A stretch of DNA of 64,000 nucleotides from Sphingomonas sinipercae. Lineage in GTDB: Bacteria > Pseudomonadota > Alphaproteobacteria > Sphingomonadales > Sphingomonadaceae. Where the stretch lies: contig NZ_CP049871.1 in NCBI RefSeq assembly GCF_011302055.1, positions 1,384,501 through 1,448,500 of the forward strand, read 5' to 3'. Both the position numbers and the translations under genes were made by a program. The notes under the pieces are model-generated. The model saw only the letters and a list, made by a program, of their open reading frames with translations, did no database searches and was not told the DNA's origin. Of this stretch, positions 9,981-20,274 are shown in pieces. Every line of letters begins with the position of its first letter. The stretch's first letter is position 1.

Positions 9981-12119
9981 TCATTCTACGGGCTCATCGA
10001 GCGGCGGACGGTTGTGGCCGAGCAAGCGCAGCACTTCGTCGGCGGCATCTGCCAGGTTGGTGCCGGGCCCGAAGATCGCCTGCACGCCAGCTTCCCGCAA
10101 CATGCTATAGTCTTGCGCCGGGATGACGCCGCCGGCGACGACCTTGATGTCGGCGCGGTCCAGGTCGCGCAGGTGACCGATCAGCTCGGGAATGAGCGTG
10201 CGGTGCCCCGCCGCCAGGGAGCTTGCGCCGACGACGTCGACGTCTTTCGCAACTGCCATCTCGGCTGTCTCGCGCGGCGTCTGGAACAGCGGACCCGCAA
10301 CAACCTCGAAGCCGAGATCAGCGAACGCCGAAGACACGAGGTTGGCGCCGCGGTCGTGACCGTCCTGGCCCATCTTGGCGACGAAGATGCGGGGCTTGCG
10401 GCCAAGCCGTTCGGCAACCGCGCGCGTGCCTTGCTCCGCGCCCTTCCAGCGAGCGTCGCGGCGATTGCCGCCGTAAATGCCGCGCACCGGAGCGGGCGTC
10501 GTCGCATATCGGCCGAAGGCGCGCTCCAGCGCATCCGAAATTTCGCCCAGGGTTGCGCGCGCCCTCGCTGCCTCGACCGCAAGCGACAGCAGGTTGGTGT
10601 CGGCACGCGCGCCCTGCTCAAGCGCGTCCAGGGCCGTTCGGACGACGCCCTCATCCCGGCCCGACTTAACCTGCTCCAGCCGCGCGATCTGCCCGGCGCG
10701 AACCTTGGCATTGTCGACTTCGAGGATGTCGAGTTGGTCCTCTTCGGACAAGCGATAGCGGTTGACGCCGACGATCACTGTCTCGCCCGTGTCGACCTTG
10801 GCTTGGCGAGCGGCCGACGCTTCCTCGATGCGGTGCTTGGGCAAGCCCTCGGCGACCGCCTTGGTCATGCCGCCATGCGCCTCGACCTCGTCGATCAGCG
10901 CCTGCGCCTTTTCTTCCAGCTCCCGGGTAAGCGCTTCGACATACCAGCTTCCGCCGAGCGGATCGGCAACCGCCGTCACCCCGCTTTCCTCGGCCAGGAT
11001 CAGCTGCGTGTTGCGGGCGATGCGCGCAGAGAAATCTGTCGGCAGCGCGATCGCTTCGTCGAAGCTGTTGGTGTGCAGCGACTGGGTGCCCCCAAGCACC
11101 GCGGCCAGCGCCTCGATCGTCGTCCGGACGATATTGTTATAAGGGTCCTGCTCGGTCAGCGACACGCCACTGGTCTGGCAGTGGGTGCGCAACAGCTTCG
11201 ACTTTTCCGACTGCGCGCCGAGGTCGGTCATGATCCGCGCCCACAAGGTGCGCGCCGCGCGCATCTTGGCGACCTCCATGAAGAGGTTCATCCCGATGCC
11301 CCAGAAGAAGCTGAGGCGCGGCGCAAAAGCATCGATATCGAGCCCGCTCTTCACCGCCGCACGAACATATTCCATGCCGTCGGCGAGCGTGTAGGCCAGC
11401 TCCTGCACCGCCGTCGCCCCGGCTTCGTGCATGTGATAGCCGGAGATGGAGATGCTGTTGAACTTCGGCATCTCGCGCGACGTGAAGGCGATGATGTCGC
11501 TGACGATCCGCATCGAAGGTTCGGGCGGATAGATGTAGGTGTTGCGGACCGCGAACTCTTTCAAAATGTCGTTCTGGATCGTGCCCGTCAGCGCGGCGCG
11601 GTCGACGCCCTGCTCCTCCCCGGCGACGATGAAGAAGGCCATCACCGGCAGCACCGCACCGTTCATCGTCATGCTGACGCTCATCTCGCCGAGCGGGATG
11701 CCGTCGAACAGAAGCTTCATGTCCTCGACGGTGTCGATCGCAACGCCGGCCATGCCGACGTCGCCAGCAACGCGCGGATTGTCGCTGTCGTAACCGCGGT
11801 GCGTGGCTAGGTCGAAAGCGACGCTGAGCCCCTTTTGCCCCGCGGCGAGGTTGCGACGATAGAAGGCGTTCGATTCCTCGGCCGTCGAGAAACCCGCGTA
11901 CTGGCGGATGGTCCAGGGCCGGCCCGCGTACATCGTCGCATAAGGCCCGCGCGTGTAGGGCGGCAGGCCAGGATAGCCGCTGTCGATGCCGTTTGCGTCC
12001 TCAGGACCGTAGACGGTCTTGAGCCGGAAACCCTCCAGGGTCTCGCGGGACAAATCCTTGCCCTTTGACTCCTTGTCGGCGAGCTTTTGCCAATCGTTTC
12101 GGGTCGCCTTGTCTGTCAT
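9981..12119 (-). CDS. scpA: methylmalonyl-CoA mutase
   Basis: B12-dependent isomerase converting (R)-methylmalonyl-CoA to succinyl-CoA. 712 residues: an N-terminal catalytic TIM barrel ([15 protein letters not shown], and the [19 protein letters not shown] block) and a C-terminal cobalamin-binding domain with the DxHxxG motif at Asp586-His588 (GQDGHDRGA). Single-chain (homodimer type) length. With pccA downstream on the same strand it forms the propionyl-CoA to succinyl-CoA route. The epimerase and the beta carboxylase subunit are not in the window. Confidence 0.96.
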   Translation of the reverse strand: MTDKATRNDWQKLADKESKGKDLSRETLEGFRLKTVYGPEDANGIDSGYPGLPPYTRGPYATMYAGRPWTIRQYAGFSTAEESNAFYRRNLAAGQKGLSVAFDLATHRGYDSDNPRVAGDVGMAGVAIDTVEDMKLLFDGIPLGEMSVSMTMNGAVLPVMAFFIVAGEEQGVDRAALTGTIQNDILKEFAVRNTYIYPPEPSMRIVSDIIAFTSREMPKFNSISISGYHMHEAGATAVQELAYTLADGMEYVRAAVKSGLDIDAFAPRLSFFWGIGMNLFMEVAKMRAARTLWARIMTDLGAQSEKSKLLRTHCQTSGVSLTEQDPYNNIVRTTIEALAAVLGGTQSLHTNSFDEAIALPTDFSARIARNTQLILAEESGVTAVADPLGGSWYVEALTRELEEKAQALIDEVEAHGGMTKAVAEGLPKHRIEEASAARQAKVDTGETVIVGVNRYRLSEEDQLDILEVDNAKVRAGQIARLEQVKSGRDEGVVRTALDALEQGARADTNLLSLAVEAARARATLGEISDALERAFGRYATTPAPVRGIYGGNRRDARWKGAEQGTRAVAERLGRKPRIFVAKMGQDGHDRGANLVSSAFADLGFEVVAGPLFQTPRETAEMAVAKDVDVVGASSLAAGHRTLIPELIGHLRDLDRADIKVVAGGVIPAQDYSMLREAGVQAIFGPGTNLADAADEVLRLLGHNRPPLDEPVE

Positions 12120-12159
12120 CGCGCTTGCACTAGCCGCTTGGCAGCCGGACCGTCCAGCA

Positions 12160-12474
12160 TCAGGCGAGAAGCTTCAAACCGGCGATCGCGGCGACGATGA
12201 TAAAGATCAGCATGATCCTGATGAGCGTCGTCGGTTCATCGAACAGCATCATTCCCACGACCACGGTGCCGACTGCGCCAATGCCGCCCCACACGGCATA
12301 GGCGGTGCCCATCGGGATGGAGCGTGAGGCCAGCTCGAGCAGGGCCATGCTGACCGCCACCGAAACCAGGAAGGCGACTGTCCATGGCAAGTTGCGAAAG
12401 CCGTCGACGAAGCGCAGCGACGTGGTGAAGCCGACTTCGAACAGCCCGCCGATGATCAGGTAGAGCCAAGGCAC
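12160..12474 (-). CDS. sugE: SMR-family transporter, SugE/Gdx-like
   Basis: 104-residue four-helix small multidrug resistance protein. Conserved Glu13 (GGLFEVGFT) and the signature [15 protein letters not shown] point to the SugE/Gdx branch (guanidinium or quaternary ammonium exporters) rather than EmrE proper. The GTG start at 12474 follows a GGGAG ribosome site and gives the expected N-terminus. I see no guanidine riboswitch in the short divergent gap to the next gene. The substrate is inferred from subfamily motifs. Confidence 0.85.
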   Translation of the reverse strand: MPWLYLIIGGLFEVGFTTSLRFVDGFRNLPWTVAFLVSVAVSMALLELASRSIPMGTAYAVWGGIGAVGTVVVGMMLFDEPTTLIRIMLIFIIVAAIAGLKLLA

Positions 12475-12521
12475 TCGTGTCTCCCGCTGGACGGCGCGCC
12501 GGGTTCGTCTATCCTGCAACG

Positions 12522-13166
12522 ATGGGGGTCGCCAAGAGGCTGGGGAAAAGCATTGCGCCGCTGCGCTTCGTGGCCTTCGTCGTCGTCCTGATCGTCACCT
12601 CCGCGATAGCGGGATCGCTACTCGGACTGGAGCGCGGCGGCATGATCGGCTTCGACGTCGCCGCCCTCGTCTTCCTCGGGTCCGCAATCAGCCTCTTCAG
12701 CGCCACACCCTCGCAGATGCGGCGGAGTGCGGCTGAAAATGACGCCAACCGATTGCTCCTGCTGGTCATCAACGTCGCGCTCGCCGCGGTGACTTTAATC
12801 GCGATCGTCGCGCTGCTGCAGGACAAGGCGGCGCTTACGCCCGCCGACAAGTTGCTGGTGGTCCTGACGCTGGCCCTCGCCTGGGGTTTCGGCAACGCCG
12901 TCTACACGCTGCACTACGCACACCTTTTCTATTCCTCGGCGGACGGCGGCAAGGACGCGGCCGGACTCGTCTTCCCGGGCACGAAGGAACCGCGGTTCGC
13001 CGATTTCGCTTATTTTGCTTACACTCTCGGCGTTGCGGTGCAGACGTCCGACGTCCAGGTGACCTCGCCACAGGTGCGCAACGTCGTCACCGTTCACTGC
13101 ATCGTCGGCTTTTTCTTCAACCTCGGGGTCCTGGCGCTGATGATCAACGTCCTCGGCTCGAGCTAG
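12522..13166 (+). CDS. DUF1345 family membrane protein
   Basis: 214-residue membrane protein of unknown function. It shows several hydrophobic segments and the family's typical blocks: GFDVAALVFLGSA near the N-terminus, YTLHYAHLFY in the middle, then FPGTKEPRFADFAYFAYTLGVAVQTSDV, and a final hydrophobic helix. The start chosen is the ATG at 12522, which precedes a basic N-terminus and the first helix; the open frame upstream overlaps the sugE start region. The 3' end overlaps the convergent EamA-family gene by 4 bp. Confidence 0.85.
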   Translation: MGVAKRLGKSIAPLRFVAFVVVLIVTSAIAGSLLGLERGGMIGFDVAALVFLGSAISLFSATPSQMRRSAAENDANRLLLLVINVALAAVTLIAIVALLQDKAALTPADKLLVVLTLALAWGFGNAVYTLHYAHLFYSSADGGKDAAGLVFPGTKEPRFADFAYFAYTLGVAVQTSDVQVTSPQVRNVVTVHCIVGFFFNLGVLALMINVLGSS

Positions 13167-14065
13167 GTCGCGGCCTCAAGCTTCGGGCTCGCCTCTTCCG
13201 GCATTCGCGCTGCCAGCAGGCAACCGGCGACGATCAAGACTGCTCCGGCCAGCGTGAAAGGCGACACGCTCTCCTGAAAGAACAGCCAGCCGAACAGCAC
13301 CGCCCACAAGAAAGCGGTATATTCCGTCGCTGCCAGGTAGCTCGCCTCGGCGCGGGCATAGGCCCAGGACAGCAGCAGCATGGACGAGACCGCGAGCGCC
13401 GCCGCGAACAGGATCCACGGCCATTGCGCCAACGGCGGTACGGGGAAATCGAAGACCGCCATCGCGGCAAGCAACACGGCGGTCACGATGACGCTTTGGA
13501 AAAACGTGATTTCCATCGGGTCGGCGACCAGGGCCTGGCGTCGCATGATAATGATGTTCAGCGCGTAGAGCGCCGCTGAAACCAGGATCGCCGCGCTTCC
13601 GATCAGCGCTTCGCGGCCGAGATCGGCCTGCGCCTGCCCGACAAAGATGACGACGACGCCGCCGAATGCCACCACTGACGCGCCCACGGTCTTTGGCCCA
13701 ACTTTTTCATGCAGCATGATCGATGCCAGGTAGAGCGCGATCAGCGGCGCGATGAACGCCAGCGCCACCGCCTGCGCAAGCGGCACTCGCCCGATGCCCC
13801 AGAAAAAGAGGAAGCCCATGCCCGTCGACAGGATGCCACGGGCCAAGTGGATGCGCATGGTCGAGCGTTCGGGCCAACCCTTGCGCTTCGGAAGATAGAG
13901 CGCCCCCGACAGGAATATGCCGGTGAGATTGCGCCAGAACATGGTCGCGATCGTGCCGATCGCCAGCACCAGGCCTTTCATGACCGCGTCCATGCCGGAA
14001 AACAGTGCGATGCCGAGCACGCCGACAAAGAAGGCGATGAGCGGCGGATGGTTTGGGCGAGTCAC
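13163..14065 (-). CDS. EamA/DMT-superfamily permease
   Basis: 300-residue protein with about ten hydrophobic segments arranged as two EamA repeats. The first ends near IALYLASIMLHEKVGPKTVG; the second ends AVLFGWLFFQESVSPFTLAGAVLIVAGCLLA. Both carry the family's E-xx-G/P turn near the repeat end. Likely exports a small metabolite; substrate unknown. GTG start at 14065 with a weak ribosome site. It lies 18 bp downstream of ispG on the same strand, so co-transcription is possible. Confidence 0.86.
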   Translation of the reverse strand: MTRPNHPPLIAFFVGVLGIALFSGMDAVMKGLVLAIGTIATMFWRNLTGIFLSGALYLPKRKGWPERSTMRIHLARGILSTGMGFLFFWGIGRVPLAQAVALAFIAPLIALYLASIMLHEKVGPKTVGASVVAFGGVVVIFVGQAQADLGREALIGSAAILVSAALYALNIIIMRRQALVADPMEITFFQSVIVTAVLLAAMAVFDFPVPPLAQWPWILFAAALAVSSMLLLSWAYARAEASYLAATEYTAFLWAVLFGWLFFQESVSPFTLAGAVLIVAGCLLAARMPEEASPKLEAAT

Positions 14066-14083
14066 CGCCGCGCGTTATTCGGA

Positions 14084-15226
14084 CTATTCGGCGGCGTCGA
14101 GGATTGGTTCGTGGGCCGCCGCAGCTTCGAGTTCTGCAGCTTTCGCTTCCACCAGCGCGACGATGTGGTCGATCATGCCCTCGTCCTGCACATGGTGGTC
14201 GGTCACGCCCGACAAATAGACCATGTGCTTGCCATTGCCGCCGCCGGTGATTCCGATGTCGGTTTCGCGCGCTTCGCCAGGTCCGTTGACGACGCAGCCC
14301 AGCACCGACAGCGACATCGGCGTCTTGATATGCTGCAGTCGCTCTTCGAGCTTCTCGACGGTGCGGATCACGTCGAATCCCTGGCGCGCGCAGCTTGGGC
14401 ACGAGACCACGCGTACGCCCCGGCTACGAATGCCGAGCGACTTGAGGATCTCATAGCCGACCCGCACTTCCTCTTCGGGCTCGGCGGAGAGCGACACGCG
14501 AATCGTATCGCCGATCCCAGCCCACAAAAGCGAACCGATGCCGATCGAAGACTTGACCGTCCCGCCGATGAGTCCGCCCGCTTCGGTGATGCCAAGGTGC
14601 AGAGGGCAATCGACCGCCATGCTGAGCTGCTGGTAGGCAGCGACGGCGAGAAACACGTCCGACGCCTTCACCGCGACTTTATAGTCCTGGAAACCATGGT
14701 CCTCGAGGATTCGGATGTGGTCCAGCGCGCTTTCGACCAGCGCTTCGGGACACGGTTCGCCATACTTTTCGAGCAGGTCCTTCTCCAGGCTCCCCGCATT
14801 GACGCCGATCCGGATCGCGCACCCGTTCGCACGGGCCGCGGCGATAACCTCCCTGACCCGGTCTTCCGAGCCGATGTTGCCCGGATTGATGCGCAGGCAG
14901 GCGGCACCGGCGTCGGCGGCTTCCAGCGCGCGCTTGTAGTGAAAATGGATGTCGGCGACGATCGGCACCCTCGCCTCGCGGACGATTTCGCGCAGCGCCG
15001 CAGTTGCCTCCACGGTCGGGCAGGACACCCGGATGATGTCCGCCCCAGCCTCTTCGCAACGGCGAATTTGGTCGATTGTCGCCCGCGCGTCCTCGGTCGG
15101 GGTGTTGGTCATCGTCTGGACCGAGATCGGCGCATCGCCGCCGACGGGCACCGCGCCGACCATGATCTGGCGCGAGAGACGGCGTTCGATGGTTCGCCAC
15201 GGGCGGATTGCGGACATGCCCGTCAT
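14084..15226 (-). CDS. ispG: 4-hydroxy-3-methylbut-2-enyl-diphosphate synthase (MEP pathway)
   Basis: Iron-sulfur enzyme of the non-mevalonate isoprenoid pathway, converting methylerythritol cyclodiphosphate to HMBPP. 380 residues with the TIM-barrel start ([15 protein letters not shown]) and the C-terminal reductase-like domain carrying the [4Fe-4S] cysteines in SCPSCARQG and [10 protein letters not shown], then TDIGITGGG. Start ATG at 15226; an ATG three codons later is an equally possible start. Together with dxs in this window it shows that the organism uses the MEP route. Confidence 0.96.
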   Translation of the reverse strand: MTGMSAIRPWRTIERRLSRQIMVGAVPVGGDAPISVQTMTNTPTEDARATIDQIRRCEEAGADIIRVSCPTVEATAALREIVREARVPIVADIHFHYKRALEAADAGAACLRINPGNIGSEDRVREVIAAARANGCAIRIGVNAGSLEKDLLEKYGEPCPEALVESALDHIRILEDHGFQDYKVAVKASDVFLAVAAYQQLSMAVDCPLHLGITEAGGLIGGTVKSSIGIGSLLWAGIGDTIRVSLSAEPEEEVRVGYEILKSLGIRSRGVRVVSCPSCARQGFDVIRTVEKLEERLQHIKTPMSLSVLGCVVNGPGEARETDIGITGGGNGKHMVYLSGVTDHHVQDEGMIDHIVALVEAKAAELEAAAAHEPILDAAE

Positions 15227-15355
15227 ATAGGCGCTCTATGGCGCGCCGGCAAAGGCGGCCCTAAGGCCCGGCACAACGGTTGCATCGTCGTCGATGCGCG
15301 GCTATCTGGCCCCCGCACCGGCGAGCATAGCCGCCGGTCGCGGCCTTCCAGGCAT

Positions 15356-15431
<76 letters not shown>

Positions 15432-15475
15432 CTTCCCACAGCGACGACGAACCACGGTAACTCGGCGGATGACTT

Positions 15476-16393
15476 TCAGTCCTTTGCCTGGAGGACGAAT
15501 GGGATCGCGTTTGGGGGTACCGAATTATCAAGCCGCGACACTTGCAAAGCCGCCAACTGTTCGGTCGAGAGTTCTGCAAGCTCGGCCTGGGTCAGGTAGC
15601 GAGGGACCTCTCGCCTGAGGAAATCCAGAAGGTCCGTCTCATCATCGGGTGCCTCGGGAAATCGGATGCGAACGTCGGCCGCTGTGCGGCCCAGATATCG
15701 GAACGTACACCGCGACGCGGTCGGATGACTGCGAATTTCATCGACACCGCCTGACAAGCCAAGCGAAATGCCGCGAAGCACGGGTGGCGCTCGTTCCGGA
15801 CGGTTCGTTAGATAAACCACCACCTCATCAAATAGATGTTCCTTTTCCACCATGAAATAGAGGTGGCTCATCACGGGGAAGACGACCCCCCGATAGGTGA
15901 AGTTCACGTCGTGGACTGTGCACGGCAAAAGGCCGGCCTCATCCGGCCGCTCGATGACGCAAAGTTCACGCGACAAAGCCTGGGTGTCTGTTCGACTGAA
16001 CGACCAAAATACGAGCTCCCAATACCCGCTAACAAGATCACTCAGCCGGGAAAGTGCAGTGAGGTCGCGGGTGCGCGCTGCAAACTCCAAGCCAGGGAGC
16101 CCACCCGACATCACCGACAATGCGTCCTTCGACGATAGATTGAGCTGGACGGCGATGTCACGCGGCGTCGCGTCAAAGTCCAAGGTGGGCAGTCGAAGCA
16201 ATTCCCTGATCAGTTCGCGATGCCGTTCCCGCAGGAGCCGGGTGCCGTTGAGAAGACGCCGAGCGTAATCCAGATCGCAGCCAAGCGCTTTCTGAAACTC
16301 CCGTTCGAAGGACGCATAGCTTTTGAGCTCCACGGACTGGGAGCGGAGCGCCAGCTTGATCACGTTCTTGGGCACGAGGCGCGGGCTGGGCAT
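15476..16393 (-). CDS. uncharacterised protein with possible N-terminal helix-turn-helix
   Basis: 305 residues that I do not recognise as a named family. The N-terminal 60 residues (about ELKSYASFEREFQKALG and DYARRLLNGTRLLRERH) look like a degenerate Xre-type DNA-binding fold; the rest is mixed alpha/beta without a catalytic motif and ends in a Leu-rich helix (about 270-285). It lies 45 bp beyond tRNA-Lys and is divergent from a secreted hydrolase. The DNA looks less GC-rich than its neighbours, suggesting acquisition. ATG at 16393 chosen; a TTG sits one codon upstream. It might be a regulator of the adjacent hydrolase (inference). Confidence 0.7.
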   Translation of the reverse strand: MPSPRLVPKNVIKLALRSQSVELKSYASFEREFQKALGCDLDYARRLLNGTRLLRERHRELIRELLRLPTLDFDATPRDIAVQLNLSSKDALSVMSGGLPGLEFAARTRDLTALSRLSDLVSGYWELVFWSFSRTDTQALSRELCVIERPDEAGLLPCTVHDVNFTYRGVVFPVMSHLYFMVEKEHLFDEVVVYLTNRPERAPPVLRGISLGLSGGVDEIRSHPTASRCTFRYLGRTAADVRIRFPEAPDDETDLLDFLRREVPRYLTQAELAELSTEQLAALQVSRLDNSVPPNAIPFVLQAKD

Positions 16394-16494
16394 CAAAGAA
16401 TCCGTAAGCGTTGGAAGCCGGTCCGAAAGTTGTCCTTTCCGGACTCAGACGTCGTAGTTCAATGAAGTTACCGGTATCAATAAGTGGGGTGGAA

Positions 16495-17796
16495 ATGAAA
16501 TCACCAGCGCGAATGCTTGTTTGGCTGCTAAGCGTGCTCTCATCGGCGCCAGCGGCAACACCCGGCTTGGCTAAATCGGTCGATATTCCCTGCGAAGCCG
16601 GCGCCTACGGATCGCCCGACGGACGTACACTTGCACTAACGCAGTCTGGATCGAGCTTCGAATACACGCATCTCGACGGGCGGATCGGGGTTCTCTCTCA
16701 TCCCAAGACCCGAGTCCATTGCGCAGCGGGTGGTGTTAACGTCACACTCCCGAACGACACAGTCGAATTCTGGCCGCGCATTCCACTCAGGTTAACGCGG
16801 ACGACTTTCGTAAGCGACGGGGCCCGCCTTGCCGGCTTGTTGGTCGAGCGAACAGACGCATCGACGTCCACCCCTTTGGTCGTTTCCGTCCAAGGTTCCG
16901 GTGATGAGCCGTACACCAGTGCCCTTTGGCACATGCAATTCACGCTCTCGGCGCAAGGCGTCAGCACCTTCGTTTATGACAAGCGCGGAACCGGGGAGTC
17001 CGAAGGCCTTTTCACGATGAATTTCCAGCAACTCGCTCGCGACGCGAGTGCCGCTGCGGTAGAGGCCAAGCGATTGACGCACGGGCGGCACGGCCGGTTC
17101 GGCTTCTATGGCTTCAGTCAGGCCGGCTGGGTCATCCCCCTGGCTGCCAAGCAGGTCCCCACCGATTTCATCGCGATTGGGTACGGCATGGCCTATACCC
17201 CGATCGAGGAAGATGCCGAGGAAGTTGCGCTCGAATTGCGGGCGAAAGGCTTCGACGATTCGGCGATTGCGGTTGCCCGCCGTCTCACCGCTGCAACAGC
17301 CGTTGTGATTGGCTCTGGTTACCGGCGGGGGATAGACACGCTGGCCACACTTAAACGCCAGTATTCCGGCGAACCTTGGTACAAACATATCCGGGGGGAG
17401 TTCAGCGGACGAATATTGCGCGCGACCCCTGCCGAATTGCGGGGTCGTGCGAAATCGCCCAATGACCTCGGCCTGCCGTGGCATCATGATGCGATGGCGG
17501 TCCTGCGCACCCTCACGGTGCCACAATTGTGGGCGCTTGCGGAGCAGGATCGAGTAACCCCTTCGCTGCTTACCCGCGACCGCCTTAAAAAGTTGCAGTC
17601 CGAAGGGCTACCGATCGACATCGCGATGTTCCCAAATACCGACCATGGAATAAGGGAATTCATCCAGCATCCGGACGGTTCGCGAACGCATACTCGGTAC
17701 GCCGACGGCTACTTCCGGTTGCTGGTCGATTGGATCAAAGGCTCAGTGTCGCCGCCGTACGGGAAGGCGACGTACCTGCCGCGGCCTAAGAACTGA
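16495..17796 (+). CDS. secreted alpha/beta hydrolase
   Basis: 433 residues. An N-terminal signal peptide (MKSPARMLVWLLSVLSSAPA, residues 1-20, then ATPGLA) leads into a region without known domain (to about 120) and an alpha/beta-hydrolase core: VSVQGSGDEPY (oxyanion region), nucleophile Ser in GFYGFSQAGW, acid in EQDRVTP and His in NTDHGIREF. Similar proteins are serine esterases or peptidases; substrate unknown. ATG at 16495 chosen because it opens the signal peptide and follows GGGGTGGA. Divergent from the unrecognised regulator-like gene, with a 101-bp shared promoter region; somewhat AT-richer than the core genes. Confidence 0.82.
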   Translation: MKSPARMLVWLLSVLSSAPAATPGLAKSVDIPCEAGAYGSPDGRTLALTQSGSSFEYTHLDGRIGVLSHPKTRVHCAAGGVNVTLPNDTVEFWPRIPLRLTRTTFVSDGARLAGLLVERTDASTSTPLVVSVQGSGDEPYTSALWHMQFTLSAQGVSTFVYDKRGTGESEGLFTMNFQQLARDASAAAVEAKRLTHGRHGRFGFYGFSQAGWVIPLAAKQVPTDFIAIGYGMAYTPIEEDAEEVALELRAKGFDDSAIAVARRLTAATAVVIGSGYRRGIDTLATLKRQYSGEPWYKHIRGEFSGRILRATPAELRGRAKSPNDLGLPWHHDAMAVLRTLTVPQLWALAEQDRVTPSLLTRDRLKKLQSEGLPIDIAMFPNTDHGIREFIQHPDGSRTHTRYADGYFRLLVDWIKGSVSPPYGKATYLPRPKN

Positions 17797-17941
17797 GCCT
17801 CTTCGACCATACGGAGTTAATCTCAGCCGGCCACCATCCGGTGGAGCGTTCGGCGTTCGGCGTTGACCCGATCCTAGCGCGCGCTTTGTGTCATGCCTAT
17901 CTATGCTCCGACGCTCAATCAGGGCATCGAGGAGCATCGAC

Positions 17942-18427
17942 ATGACCGACGCCGCGACGCGCGAATTCGACCTTTCCCCGCCCACCGACGATCAGTTGGA
18001 GGCGCTTGCGGCCGATCTCGATGCGGACGAGCGGCGAGTGCTCCTGCAACACGGCACCGAAGCGCCCTTCTGCGGCGTGTTTTTGGACGAGAAGCGAGCC
18101 GGGGTATTCACCTGCCGGCTGTGCGGGCTGCCGCTGTTCACCGGCGGGACGAAGTTCGAAAGCGGCACCGGCTGGCCCAGTTTCGGGCAGCCATTGGCCA
18201 AGGAGCACCTCCGTTACATCCGCGATTCCAGTTACGGCATGGTGCGAACGGAGATCGTCTGCGCCCGCTGCGGTGGGCACCAGGGCCATGTGTTCCCAGA
18301 CGGTCCGCCGCCTACTGGCGAACGTTACTGCATCAACTCGGTGTCGCTGGCGTTCACGCCCACCGGCGAGCCCCTTCCCGACAAGCTTGGCCGAGGCGCC
18401 CCAGAAGGCGAACCTTGGCCCGAATAG
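17942..18427 (+). CDS. msrB: peptide-methionine (R)-S-oxide reductase
   Basis: Repairs methionine-R-sulfoxide in proteins using thioredoxin. 161 residues; zinc-binding cysteine pairs at 58/61 (CRLCG) and 107/110 (CARCGGHQGHVF), and the catalytic Cys130 in RYCINSVSL. The segment FESGTGWPSF is the family signature. The ATG at 17942 has a GAGGAG site seven bases upstream; the frame is open a little further upstream without conserved sequence. Appears to be a single cytoplasmic enzyme with its own promoter. Confidence 0.95.
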   Translation: MTDAATREFDLSPPTDDQLEALAADLDADERRVLLQHGTEAPFCGVFLDEKRAGVFTCRLCGLPLFTGGTKFESGTGWPSFGQPLAKEHLRYIRDSSYGMVRTEIVCARCGGHQGHVFPDGPPPTGERYCINSVSLAFTPTGEPLPDKLGRGAPEGEPWPE

Positions 18428-18540
18428 CGCCTAAAGCGCGCCTGCCTTCCCTTGAATAAACCACGATCGCTCACCCGGCGGTTATACCGGAGCGGTTTCT
18501 GCTCGACTTACACGGACGGCAAATCTAGCAAACCGAGGTC

Positions 18541-19605
18541 TTGTCAGAGTCTTCTCCACCCCCTCCGCTGAGCGTAGTCATGCCGGTTCACAACGCCGGC
18601 GAGCATCTGGACAATGCTGTCCGGAGCATTCTCGACCAGTCGTTCCGCGATTTCGAGTTCGTCATCTACGACGACGGCTCCGACGACGGCTCCCGCGAGA
18701 AGCTGCGTGGGTGGGCGGAGAAGGACAAGCGGATCCGGCTGGTCGAGAGCAGCACCAACCTGGGTCCATCAGGCAGTTCGAACCGGGTTGTGGCCTTATC
18801 CAGCGGGCCGATCGTCGCTCGCATGGACGCGGATGACATTTCCCACCCGGACCGGCTTCAGCAGCAGATGAACCTGTTGCGCGATCGGCCGGACGTCGGC
18901 CTGGTCGCCAGCCTGTGCGACATCATCGATCCTTCAGGCAAGAAACGCCGGGGTCCAGAGCCCTGGCGGCTGACCCGGCGATCCTGGTTTTCGCCCTTCC
19001 CGCACGGATCGATCATGTACCGTCGAAGCATCGCGGAACGGATTGGCGGCTATCGCGCGGAGTGCGAATTCTGGGAGGACCAGGATTTCACGCTCCGAAT
19101 GAGCCATGAAACCAACATCGCCGTCATTCCGGCCGCGCTTTACCAGCACCGCCAGTCGGACAGCAGCACACGCGTCTCCTCCAGGCAGGACCGGGTCGAA
19201 GCAGCGGTCGACCTGATGTACGATTCCCTCGCCCGGCTTCGCGCTGGCGAGGATTATGAGGAGCTGCTCGCGAACCGGTCGCAGCGGCGGGGCAAGATCA
19301 ACCCGCGCGTTTTCGTGGCGCTTGGTTCGCTGACCTTGTGGGCAAACGAAAAGCCGCGCCTGTTCAAACGCGTGTTGGAGCGCGCGGATCTGGGGCCGAA
19401 CCTGGCTTCGCTGAGCGCGCTGGTCTGGGCCGGATGGGCGTCGCTGAGCCCGAGCACATTGAGGATGTTCCTGCATTCGGTCATGGCAGCCCGCAACGTC
19501 TTCGCGTCGACGAGCATCTCCGGGCCGGAGGCCGTCGTGTGGCACCCGCCGCGCCCATACAGCGCGCCCGCGCCGGCCGAAACGGCCGAGCGGCAGGGCA
19601 GCTGA
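18541..19605 (+). CDS. family 2 glycosyltransferase
   Basis: 354-residue GT-A fold enzyme. The N-terminus reads SVVMPVHNAGEHL, then the nucleotide-sugar block FVIYDDGSDDGS and the metal-binding ARMDADDISHPDRL. No membrane segment, so a cytoplasmic or peripheral transferase for polysaccharide or cell-surface sugar. The start is TTG at 18541 (preceded by GAGG); the first ATG in frame lies inside the conserved fold and would delete its first strand. No glycan-synthesis neighbours, so the acceptor is unknown. Confidence 0.88.
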   Translation: MSESSPPPPLSVVMPVHNAGEHLDNAVRSILDQSFRDFEFVIYDDGSDDGSREKLRGWAEKDKRIRLVESSTNLGPSGSSNRVVALSSGPIVARMDADDISHPDRLQQQMNLLRDRPDVGLVASLCDIIDPSGKKRRGPEPWRLTRRSWFSPFPHGSIMYRRSIAERIGGYRAECEFWEDQDFTLRMSHETNIAVIPAALYQHRQSDSSTRVSSRQDRVEAAVDLMYDSLARLRAGEDYEELLANRSQRRGKINPRVFVALGSLTLWANEKPRLFKRVLERADLGPNLASLSALVWAGWASLSPSTLRMFLHSVMAARNVFASTSISGPEAVVWHPPRPYSAPAPAETAERQGS

Positions 19606-19637
19606 CCCAACCCAACCGGGGCTGATTCACGCACATG

Positions 19638-19666
19638 AAAAAGGCGGCCCGGAGATCCGGACCGCC
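19638..19666 (-). terminator. rho-independent terminator of rplM-rpsI
   Basis: On the minus strand an 11-bp GC-rich stem (one wobble pair, loop of two bases) is followed by five T. It lies 27 bp beyond the rpsI stop. Confidence 0.85.
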
Positions 19667-19692
19667 TCTCACATACAGCGATGCAAGCGAAT

Positions 19693-20274
19693 TTAGCGCT
19701 TCGAGAACTGGAAGCTGCGGCGTGCCTTGGCGCGGCCGTACTTCTTGCGCTCCACGACGCGCGGATCGCGGGTCAGGAAGCCTTCGCGCTTGACGGTCGT
19801 GCGAAGCGCCGGCTCGTAACGGGTCAGCGCCGTCGAAATGCCGTGACGCACCGCGCCCGCCTGGCCGGACAACCCGCCGCCCTTGACCGTGGCAATGACG
19901 TCATACTGACCCTTGCGATCGGTAACGTCGAACACCTGGTTGATGACCAGGCGCAACGTTGGGCGAGCGAAATAAACTTCCTGCTCGCGGCCGTTGACGA
20001 CGATCTTGCCGGTGCCCGGCTTCAGCCAGACGCGCGCGACGGCGTCCTTGCGGCGGCCGGTCGCATAAGCGCGGCCCTGTTTGTCGAGCTGCTGCTCACG
20101 AAGCACAGCTTCGATCTGCGGACCCTGGGTCGACGCGCCATGGTCATCGGCGGGCGCTTCCGCTTCGGCAGCCGCAGGCGCGGCAGCTTCAGTCGCCGCG
20201 GCCTCGGGGGCAGCGGTTTCCGGTTCGGCGCTGGTCAGAGCGGCGAGATCTGAAAGGGACTTCTTGTCGGCCAT
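19693..20274 (-). CDS. rpsI: 30S ribosomal protein S9
   Basis: 193 residues. The last ~130 match S9: [38 protein letters not shown], and the basic tail ending RRSFQFSKR that reaches the ribosomal P site. The first ~62 residues are an Ala/Glu/Pro-rich acidic extension absent from the ~130-residue enterobacterial protein. Its ATG overlaps the rplM stop by one base (TAATG), the classic rplM-rpsI arrangement. Confidence 0.97.
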   Translation of the reverse strand: MADKKSLSDLAALTSAEPETAAPEAAATEAAAPAAAEAEAPADDHGASTQGPQIEAVLREQQLDKQGRAYATGRRKDAVARVWLKPGTGKIVVNGREQEVYFARPTLRLVINQVFDVTDRKGQYDVIATVKGGGLSGQAGAVRHGISTALTRYEPALRTTVKREGFLTRDPRVVERKKYGRAKARRSFQFSKR

